Part shown: positions 15,671 through 22,434 of the stretch, in pieces
Numbering within the stretch: position 1 is the stretch's first letter
Layout of the letters: the number at the start of each line of letters is the position of its first letter
Assembly: GCA_052144935.1 (NCBI GenBank)
Contig: JBKQPR010000069.1
Coordinates: 1-42,484, forward strand
Direction: 5' to 3'
Origin: JOPF133 sp052144935
GTDB taxonomy: Bacteria; Acidobacteriota; Terriglobia; Bryobacterales; Bryobacteraceae
DNA length: 42,484 bases
Translations under genes and position numbers: made by a program
The notes under the pieces: generated by a model
The model's database searches: none
Seen by the model: only the letters and a program-made list of their open reading frames with translations
Told to the model about the DNA's origin: nothing

Positions 15671-18406
15671 TTACTCTTGCCGAAGGGTGACGGCGGGGTC
15701 CACCGCCGTCGACCGGCGGGCGGGCACGTAGCAGGCGCCCAGCGCCAGGATTGCCAGCAGCAGAGGGGCGCCGATCAGCAGCGTGGGATCGTTGGTGGTG
15801 TTGCCGGCGGTGCGGGCGATCATATTGAGCGCCGAGGAGAGCGCGCGGATGCCGGCGCGCGCCAGCAGCAGGCCGATAGCGGAGCCGATTACGATCAACA
15901 CCAGGCCTTCCTTCATCACCAGGCGCAGCACGTCGGCGGTGCGGGCGCCCAGGGCCAGGCGGATGCCGATCTCGCGGCGCCGCTGGGTGACGGAGTAGGC
16001 CGTGACGCCCGCCAGCCCCACCGAGGCCAGGATCAGCCCGCAGATCCCAATCACGCCGTAAGTGTACAGGGCCACGCTCACGGGGAAGAGAAGCGTATCG
16101 ATCTGCCCGGTCATGCTACGCGGGTTGAACGGCTTGATGGTGTTGTCCATGGTCTCGATTTCGCGGCGCGCGGCGGCGATCACGTCCACCCCGGGGTTGG
16201 CCCGCATCAGCAGGGCGATGCCTTGCAGCGTGGGCCGGGCGTAATCGGCGGGGCGCAGAGGCACATAGATTTCGGGCGGCGCGTCGGTGGCCACCATGCT
16301 CAGGCCGTCGCGAACATTGCGGGCCACTCCCACCACCTGGAAAACCTGGGTTCGGCCGGTGAGTTGGGGGCCTTGGCCGCCGCCTCCGGGAGCGCCCGGT
16401 CCAAAGAGGAAGCCTTGCACCATGTCCTCAGCCCCAATCACGATGCGGCGGCCCAGAGGATCCTGGCCCGGCCAGCACACGCGCGCGGTTTTTTCGCTTA
16501 CTACTGCCGCCGTGACACCCTCTTTCTCGTCTTCCTGCCGCAAGCCGCGGCCGCGCAGAATGGCGATGCCTATGGTATCGTAGAAATCGCGTCCTACCCC
16601 GAATCGGCTGCCTTGAAAAACGGCTTTGGGGCCTCCGGGTGTATCCACCGCGAACGTCACGCGGGGCTTGGCGATCATCGCCATGGGCACGGAATCGGCC
16701 AGTGCCGCGGCGGTGACCGAGGGAAGGCGTTTCACGCGGTCGAGCATTTTGGGGAGGAAGTCGGCCGTGCGCGCGGGCGTGTAGCCGTCGCGCACCGGAT
16801 CGAGCGAGAGCAGGTACAGGCGCGCGGGATCGAATCCGATTTCCCCGCCCATCATCCGCTGATGGCCGATCACCAGGAATCCCGTGATGAGCAGCAGCGC
16901 CAGAGACCCGGCCACTTGCGAAACCACCAGCCCGTTGCGCAGGCTCAAACGGCGAAAGCGGCGGAGTTGAATGTTGCCGCCTTCTTTGAGAGCCGTGGTC
17001 AGATCGGGGCGGGTGGTCTGCAGGGCGGGGATCAGGCCGCAAGCCAGAGCCGTGAAGGCCGTCAGCACGAAGGTGAACAGCATCACCCGCCCATCGGGTT
17101 CCAGGTTGATGGTGGGAGGCACGGGGTACGGTATGGTCTCCTGCGAAGCCAGGCGCATCAGGGCCCAGGCGAAGGCGTAGCCCATCGCGCCGGCGGCGGC
17201 CGCCAGCACCAGACTTTCGGTCAGCAACTGGCGGATGAGGCGCGCACGGCCGGCGCCCAGGGCGAGGCGGATGGAGATCTCCTTGCGCCGGTCGGCCGCG
17301 CGCGCCATCATCATATTGGCGACGTTGGAGCTGGCGATCAGCAGGATCACCCCGCCCAGCACCGCGAAGAAGCCCGCAATCGCCGGCAGATCCTCTTTCT
17401 TCATCGGCACCAGCTTGCCGCCCGGGTGCAACTGCACGCGGCGTCCGGGCCGGTCCCGATTGGGGTCGCTTTGTTCGCGCTCGATCTGGCGCGCCATGGC
17501 ATCCAGGGCGGCCTCGGCCTGCCCCTCCGGGACGCCAGGCTTCAGCCGGCCCAGCAACATGAAGGCGGCCCGATCGTGGCGCTCCAGTACATCGCCGGCA
17601 AGCTCGGGCGCGACGCCCGCACCCGCCCCGACCGGGAGCCAGAGATCGGCCACATACGCCATCGGCGAGGCGCCCTGGAACTCCTCCGGTCCCACCGCGG
17701 TAATAGTGCAGGGCTGGCCGTTGACCCGCAGGACCTTGCCGATGATGGCGGGGTCGAAACCCAGATAATTCCGCCAGAAACGATAGCTCACGGCCACGTT
17801 GGGCGCGTGGCCAGGTTGCTCCTCAGCGGCAGCGAACCAGTGGCCCAGCGCGGGCTCGACACCCAGCGTGGAGAAATACGAAGCGGTCACCAGGTGTCCC
17901 CAGACGCGCTCGGTGCGTCCGCCCAGCGAGACACCCAACGGGACCGCCGCCATGTAGGCCATGGTGGTCGAGAAGAGATCGGTCCGATCGCGGTAGCGTT
18001 TGTAATCGGGGTAAGCGACCGGCGACTTGAACAGCACCAGCCCGCCGGGATCGCGCACGGCCGGCACATCCCGCATGACGAAGCCGTTCATCTCGCTGAA
18101 CGCCGCGGTGGCGATGCCGATTCCCAAGGTGAGAGAGATCAGCGCCACGGCCGTGAAGCCCGGCGCGCCGGCCAGCATGCGCAGGCCGTAGCGGAGATCC
18201 TGCCCGAACTCGGCGAGGTGCTCGGCGGGAATGCGGATCGCCAGATCCAGCAGGAGCCGCGCCAGCCCCAACAGGCCGTAGCGCCGCCAGATGCCTTCGA
18301 TGGCTTCTTCAGTTACGTGTGTCAACTGGTCGCCATAGGCGTTCTTGAAGTCGTAGGGAAACGCGCGTGCCAGGGTGCGATAGAGACGCAGACTGATGCT
18401 GGTCAT
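15671..18406 (-). CDS. ADOP-type (MacB/FtsX) permease with N-terminal prefix
   Basis: This is an intact 911-residue inner-membrane protein. Residues 1-80 form a soluble helical prefix (RLYRTLARAFPYDFKNAYGD, then ..DLAIRIPAEHLAEFGQDLRY) that is common in acidobacterial members. Next are helix 1 (FTAVALISLTLGIGIATAAF), a MacB periplasmic domain, and an FtsX core (AVLGGVILLIASSNVANMMM, RKEISIRLALGAGRARLIRQ). A second MacB domain and a final FtsX core (RREIGIRLALGARTADVLRL) end at VDPAVTLRQE. The gene overlaps padR by 4 bp (ATGA), so the two are translationally coupled and the permease is under PadR control. Known relatives act with a MacB-type ATPase, none of which is nearby; the substrate is unknown. 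A long + strand open frame antisense to it is a codon-bias artefact. Confidence 0.92.
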   Translation of the reverse strand: MTSISLRLYRTLARAFPYDFKNAYGDQLTHVTEEAIEGIWRRYGLLGLARLLLDLAIRIPAEHLAEFGQDLRYGLRMLAGAPGFTAVALISLTLGIGIATAAFSEMNGFVMRDVPAVRDPGGLVLFKSPVAYPDYKRYRDRTDLFSTTMAYMAAVPLGVSLGGRTERVWGHLVTASYFSTLGVEPALGHWFAAAEEQPGHAPNVAVSYRFWRNYLGFDPAIIGKVLRVNGQPCTITAVGPEEFQGASPMAYVADLWLPVGAGAGVAPELAGDVLERHDRAAFMLLGRLKPGVPEGQAEAALDAMARQIEREQSDPNRDRPGRRVQLHPGGKLVPMKKEDLPAIAGFFAVLGGVILLIASSNVANMMMARAADRRKEISIRLALGAGRARLIRQLLTESLVLAAAAGAMGYAFAWALMRLASQETIPYPVPPTINLEPDGRVMLFTFVLTAFTALACGLIPALQTTRPDLTTALKEGGNIQLRRFRRLSLRNGLVVSQVAGSLALLLITGFLVIGHQRMMGGEIGFDPARLYLLSLDPVRDGYTPARTADFLPKMLDRVKRLPSVTAAALADSVPMAMIAKPRVTFAVDTPGGPKAVFQGSRFGVGRDFYDTIGIAILRGRGLRQEDEKEGVTAAVVSEKTARVCWPGQDPLGRRIVIGAEDMVQGFLFGPGAPGGGGQGPQLTGRTQVFQVVGVARNVRDGLSMVATDAPPEIYVPLRPADYARPTLQGIALLMRANPGVDVIAAARREIETMDNTIKPFNPRSMTGQIDTLLFPVSVALYTYGVIGICGLILASVGLAGVTAYSVTQRRREIGIRLALGARTADVLRLVMKEGLVLIVIGSAIGLLLARAGIRALSSALNMIARTAGNTTNDPTLLIGAPLLLAILALGACYVPARRSTAVDPAVTLRQE

Positions 18407-18774
18407 GATTCGGCCTCCCGTTTTTTCATGCCGCCGCGCTTGGCGTGGATCACGCGGACCAGATCCTCCAGGCGCTCGCTTTCGGCCGCCAGGACACGCC
18501 GGCCCAGGCGGGTAAGGCGGTAATAGCGCCGCCGGGCGTCGTCCTCATCGGGCGCGGGCCGGACGGCGGATTCATCGATCAGGCCGGCATCCAGCAGCCG
18601 TTTGAGCGTGCCATAGAGCGTGGCCGGCCAAAGACGCACTTTGCCGCCAGTGCGCTCCAGGACCTCCTGCATGATGCCGTAGCCGTGCTGCTCACGATCG
18701 GCGAGCGAGAGGAGCACGTGGAACCAGTGGGGCTTGAGCGGGAGGAAGTCTTGGGGAGTGGGATCTCGCTTCAT
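18403..18774 (-). CDS. PadR-family transcriptional repressor
   Basis: This is a 123-residue winged-helix regulator. The PadR core is clear: FHVLLSLADREQHGYGIMQE (helices 1 and 2), GGKVRLWPATLYGTLKRLLD (recognition helix and wing approach), then ARRRYYRLTRLGRRVLAAES and a C-terminal dimer helix. The ATG at 18774 is chosen over the longer open frame because it gives the family length and sits just downstream of a strong promoter. Its stop overlaps the ATG of the permease gene (ATGA), an arrangement typical of acidobacterial PadR-ADOP pairs. A palindrome in its own promoter implies autorepression, relieved by a small ligand, often a phenolic or drug-like compound in this family (established for PadR/LmrR; inferred here). 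Confidence 0.92.
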   Translation of the reverse strand: MKRDPTPQDFLPLKPHWFHVLLSLADREQHGYGIMQEVLERTGGKVRLWPATLYGTLKRLLDAGLIDESAVRPAPDEDDARRRYYRLTRLGRRVLAAESERLEDLVRVIHAKRGGMKKREAES

Positions 18775-18818
18775 ATGTATACGAAATAGTATATATATCC
18801 GGCGAAAGCCGATGTCAA
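18775..18818 (-). promoter_or_regulatory. padR promoter and operator
   Basis: On the minus strand TTGACA (18813-18818) is followed after 17 bases by TATATA (18790-18795), or after 19 by TATACT. Downstream lies the dyad ATGTATAC (18775-18782) / GTATATAT (18789-18796), with six bases between. It overlaps the -10 and ends at the start codon. ATGTATAC-type arms are typical of PadR operators, so autorepression is likely. Confidence 0.75.
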
Positions 18819-18970
18819 GGGGGTGGCGCGGGAATTCCGAGGCGACTGGGAATGGGTGGGCGTCCGTCCGGAAGTTATCCACTTGGACGTAACGTCTTAT
18901 CGGAGAAGTGCCGACGGTCCGGAAACGCCGGCCCGGCTGTGCACTTTGTGCCACGAGAGCAGCGCGGTTA

Positions 18971-18988
18971 GCAGGCGGAAGCGCCTGC
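18971..18988. repeat. short intergenic hairpin
   Basis: GCAGGCGGAAGCGCCTGC is a perfect 7-bp stem with a GAAG tetraloop in the spacer between padR and mrdA, which are divergent. The form resembles the dispersed hairpin repeats near 2709 and 32782. It has no T-run, so it is probably not a terminator. Confidence 0.6.
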
Positions 18989-19049
18989 CCCACTTTGGCC
19001 GCCCCGGACGCGGTAGAATCGGGACAGGAGCGCTCGCGCGCCTTTCTGT

Positions 19050-21044
19050 GTGATCCTGCCGCCGGTTGACCCCAATCTCGAACAGAAAATATCGGATAAG
19101 CCGCCCCTGCGCGACGATACCCACTTCGCCGCCAGCAAGATCGCGGTTTTCCAGTATGTCTCCGTGGCCATTTTCCTGTTCCTGATCTCCGGTTTCTGGC
19201 AGCTCCAGGTGCAGAATCCGGAATTCTACGATCACCAGGCCCAGGCCAACAGCATCAAGAGCGTCCCGATTCTGGCGCCGCGCGGCCGGATCCTCGACCG
19301 CGATGGGCGCGTGATCGTCGACAACCATTCCTCCTTCAGCTTAATTCTGGCCCGTGAATCTTTGAAAGACGAACACCTGCGCCCCATCGCACAGGGCCTC
19401 GACCTGGACTACACGGATCTCGTGACGCGCGTGCAACGGTTCAAAACCGAGCCCAAGTATGTGCCCATCAAAATCAAGGACGAGCTGTCGCCCGCGGATC
19501 TGGCTTTCGTCGATTCGCACAGCGATTTTTTCCCCGAACTGGTGAAGATCGAAGCCCAGGAACGGCTCTACCCGCAGAACGGCATGATGGCCCACGTGAT
19601 CGGCTACACCGGTGAAATCAGCGAGGCGGAGCTGGACTCCCCGGAATTCGGCAAGTATGAGCGCGGCTCGATCATCGGCAAGTTCGGCATCGAGCGCCAG
19701 TACAACGACTGGCTGACGGGTGTCGACGGCCAGCGCCAGGTAATCGTGGATAACCGCGGGACGGTCAAGCATGTCTTGAAATTGAAGCCGGCGGTGCCGG
19801 GCAAAGACCTCCGGTTAACGATCGATTTGGACCTGCAAGTGGTGGCGGAGCTGGCTTTAGAAGGCCGCAATGGGGCGGTGGTGGCGATCGATCCGCGGAA
19901 TGGCGAGGTGCTCGCAATGGCCAGCCGGCCCACCTTCGACCCCAACAAATTCGCCGGCCATATCAGCCGCCGGGATTTCAGGACGTATTGGAAGGAGATC
20001 AACGATAATCCCGACAAGCCCATGATCAACCGGGCCATCCAGGCGCAGTTTGCGCCCGGCTCCACGTTCAAGCCGATTGTCGCCCTGGCGGGGCTCGAAA
20101 GCGGCTCAATCGACGATACCACCACCGTGCATTGTGCCGGCGGGGTAACGCTTTACGGACATTATTACAAGTGTCACGAGACCCACGGCACGGTGGCCCT
20201 GCATGCCGCCATCGTGCATTCCTGCGACTCCTATTTCTACACCGTGGGCAGCCGCATGGGCATCGACAACATGGCCTATTACGGTAATTTGGTTGGCTAC
20301 GGGCACTTGACCGGGATCGATCTGCCGCAGGAAAAAGAGGGGATCATGCCGTCGCCCCAGTGGAAGATGCAGAATTACCGCCAAAAGTGGTGGGCCGGTG
20401 AGACTCCGTCGGTGGCTATCGGGCAGGGGGCCCTGACGGTAACGCCTTTGCAAATGGTCCGCGCCATCAGCGGCCTGGCCATGGGCGGTGTGTGGCATCA
20501 ACCGCACCTGGTCCAATCGTCGCACCAGAACTTCAAAACCGTCGAGTGGACCCTCGACCCCGACAACCTCAAGGACGTGATCGACGGCATGTACGGGGTG
20601 GTGAACGAGTACGGAACCGGCATTCGAGCCCGGATTCCTGGAATCGAGGTCTGCGGCAAGACCGGGACGGCGCAATTGGCCTCCTACGATTTCATGAGAG
20701 CCAACCATTCCGGCAAAGAGATGAAGGAGAACGGCTGGTTCGTGGGATTTGCACCGCGACCGGCGCCGGAAATCGCCGTGGTGGCGCTTTGGGAGCACGG
20801 CGGCGAAGGCCCTCTGGCCGCGCCAATCGTGCGGGACGTGATCAAAGCATACTTCGACAAAAAGGCGAGGTTCGCCGCGTTACAGCAAGAAAAAGCGAGG
20901 CTTAACGCTATGGGAGGACTGGGGCTGCCGCGCCCTGGGCAGGGACTTGCGACGGGGGTCCCGGCGCCTGCCGTAAACCTGGCGCCCGCCCCGTTCGAGG
21001 CCGCGGTAGCCGAAACGGCGGTCCCGGCCGCCGGGCGGAAATAG
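19050..21044 (+). CDS. mrdA: penicillin-binding protein 2 (peptidoglycan transpeptidase)
   Basis: This is a 664-residue bitopic membrane enzyme that cross-links peptidoglycan during cell elongation, as partner of RodA. One membrane helix lies at about residues 31-50 (VFQYVSVAIFLFLISGFWQL). The PBP dimerisation domain follows (PRGRILDRDGRVIVDN). The transpeptidase domain carries the catalytic SxxK in PGSTFKP (Ser338, Lys341), the SxN-type motif as SCD (391-393) and KTGTA at 537. The C-terminus past about 610 is Ala/Pro-rich and disordered. The start is GTG at 19050; another GTG lies two bases upstream out of frame, and no good ribosome-binding site is close, so the start is the weak point. The rodA gene follows after two bases. 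mreB, mreC and mreD are not in the window. Confidence 0.93.
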   Translation: MILPPVDPNLEQKISDKPPLRDDTHFAASKIAVFQYVSVAIFLFLISGFWQLQVQNPEFYDHQAQANSIKSVPILAPRGRILDRDGRVIVDNHSSFSLILARESLKDEHLRPIAQGLDLDYTDLVTRVQRFKTEPKYVPIKIKDELSPADLAFVDSHSDFFPELVKIEAQERLYPQNGMMAHVIGYTGEISEAELDSPEFGKYERGSIIGKFGIERQYNDWLTGVDGQRQVIVDNRGTVKHVLKLKPAVPGKDLRLTIDLDLQVVAELALEGRNGAVVAIDPRNGEVLAMASRPTFDPNKFAGHISRRDFRTYWKEINDNPDKPMINRAIQAQFAPGSTFKPIVALAGLESGSIDDTTTVHCAGGVTLYGHYYKCHETHGTVALHAAIVHSCDSYFYTVGSRMGIDNMAYYGNLVGYGHLTGIDLPQEKEGIMPSPQWKMQNYRQKWWAGETPSVAIGQGALTVTPLQMVRAISGLAMGGVWHQPHLVQSSHQNFKTVEWTLDPDNLKDVIDGMYGVVNEYGTGIRARIPGIEVCGKTGTAQLASYDFMRANHSGKEMKENGWFVGFAPRPAPEIAVVALWEHGGEGPLAAPIVRDVIKAYFDKKARFAALQQEKARLNAMGGLGLPRPGQGLATGVPAPAVNLAPAPFEAAVAETAVPAAGRK

Positions 21045-21046
21045 CC

Positions 21047-22135
21047 ATGCGCCACCTTTCCCTCCGCGATATCGATTGGACCATGCTGGCCATCGTGCTG
21101 TTGATCTGCGCCGTGGGGGTGCTGCAAATTTACAGCGCCACCATGGACACCAATTTCCACAGCGCCTGGTGGAAACAGATCGGCTACGTGGGTGGCGGGC
21201 TGTTGCTGATGTGGCTGATCCTGGCCAGCGATTACCATACCTTGTTGCATTATGTGCCCATACTGTATGCGGGAAGCGTGGTGGCGCTGCTGGGAACCTA
21301 CACGCTGGGGGAGTCCGCATTCGGTTCGCGCCGCTGGATTCCGCTGGGCGGCGGTTTTCACTTACAGGTATCGGAATTTGTCAAGCTGGTGATAATATTG
21401 TTGGTAGCACGCTACTTGACGGAACTTAAGACGGACGATCTGGAAATCTGGGACATGTTGAAGTTAGCGTGCCTGGTGTTGGTCCCGGGCGGTCTGGTGC
21501 TGATCCAGCCCGATCTGGGGACCGCGCTCACTTATATCGCGGTGCTGGTTTTGGGAGCCTTCATCGCCGGGCTGCGGTGGAAGTATGTGGCCGCCATTGC
21601 GGTGGTGGCGGTGCTGGTGCTTCCGGTGAGCTATCATTTCATGAAGGATTATCAGAAGGCGCGGCTGACTGGTTTCCTGGACCCGGACAGAGACCCGCAA
21701 GGCACTGGTTATCAACTGATTCAATCGGAGATCGCGGTTGGATCGGGCGGGATGTTCGGCAAGGGCGTGACCAAGGGGACCCAGACGCAGCTTCGCTTTT
21801 TGCCGGTGCCGCATAAGGACTTCATTTTCTCGGCCTTTGCCGAGGAACATGGGTTCGTGGGAGTAGCGATTGTTCTGGCGTTGTATTTCGTGATGATTAT
21901 GCGCATCGTGCAAAATGCGCAGACGGCGCCCGACCGGGTGGGCATGTACATTTGTATGGGAGTGGCGGGTCTGCTGCTGTTCCACATTCTGGTGAATGTG
22001 GGGATGGTGGCGGGGAAGATGCCGGTCACCGGCATTCCCCTTCCTTTTATGAGCGCCGGCGGTTCCAGTGTCTGGTCCATGTTTATGGCGGTCGGGCTGG
22101 TGAACAACGTCCGCCTCAGAAGATTTGTGAATTAG
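21047..22135 (+). CDS. rodA: rod-shape determining protein RodA (SEDS glycosyltransferase)
   Basis: This is a 362-residue polytopic protein that polymerises lipid II during elongation. About ten hydrophobic helices are visible. SEDS hallmarks are present: RWIPLGGGFHLQVSEFVKL, LVLIQPDLGTALTY, the loop FGKGVTKGTQTQLRFLPVPH, KDFIFSAFAEEHGFVG, and the late GIPLPFMSAGGSS. The ID.DL.D glycosyltransferase segment includes LIQPDLGTA. The gene is two bases after mrdA in one operon, matching the known RodA-PBP2 functional pair. Length and motifs are normal. FtsW is the paralogue to exclude; pairing with PBP2 rather than PBP3 supports RodA. Confidence 0.95.
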   Translation: MRHLSLRDIDWTMLAIVLLICAVGVLQIYSATMDTNFHSAWWKQIGYVGGGLLLMWLILASDYHTLLHYVPILYAGSVVALLGTYTLGESAFGSRRWIPLGGGFHLQVSEFVKLVIILLVARYLTELKTDDLEIWDMLKLACLVLVPGGLVLIQPDLGTALTYIAVLVLGAFIAGLRWKYVAAIAVVAVLVLPVSYHFMKDYQKARLTGFLDPDRDPQGTGYQLIQSEIAVGSGGMFGKGVTKGTQTQLRFLPVPHKDFIFSAFAEEHGFVGVAIVLALYFVMIMRIVQNAQTAPDRVGMYICMGVAGLLLFHILVNVGMVAGKMPVTGIPLPFMSAGGSSVWSMFMAVGLVNNVRLRRFVN

Positions 22136-22434
22136 AGCAGGCCGGGCGGCCAGGGCACGCTCTGGGCGGGACCAGAGGGCACCCGGCCGGCTCCGGGCAG
22201 TGAACAAGATTATTGGGGAGCCTGTAGAGACCCCCGGGGCGGCGGCGACGTGCTGTCCCCCGGCGAAAGAGGGCCGGTTCCCGGCCGGGTGGTGTTTGAG
22301 GGTTGCGTCTCCACCTCCGGCCAGCGTGAGTTCTTCAAGCCGTCAGTCCGGTTTTCTCCCCGGTTCGGAGAGATCGAGAGCCACGCAGGGGACTACCTTC
22401 CGTCACATCTCGCCACGCTCCCTTGGAGGTGTCG
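22136..22434 (+). other. 299-bp leader before the RNase E/G gene
   Basis: No gene is supported. The stretch includes a copy of the dispersed repeat GGGACCAGAGGGCACCC (22168-22184) and a G/C hairpin near 22270 (GGCCGGTTCCCGGCC). I see no strong sigma70 promoter, so the RNase gene may be read from upstream or from a promoter I cannot recognise. In gammaproteobacteria the rne mRNA has a long structured 5' leader used for autoregulation; whether this leader does the same is an open inference. Confidence 0.45.

Noticed and set aside
15644..18523. A 959-codon open frame on the + strand antisense to the ADOP gene
   Set aside because: The minus-strand permease has clear domains and a coupled repressor; the antisense frame is Arg/Gly/His-rich without motifs, as expected from GC-rich codon bias.
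18875..18882. TTATCCAC, a DnaA-box-like octamer upstream of mrdA
   Set aside because: A single 8-mer is expected by chance about once in a window of this size, and there is no cluster or AT-rich unwinding region.
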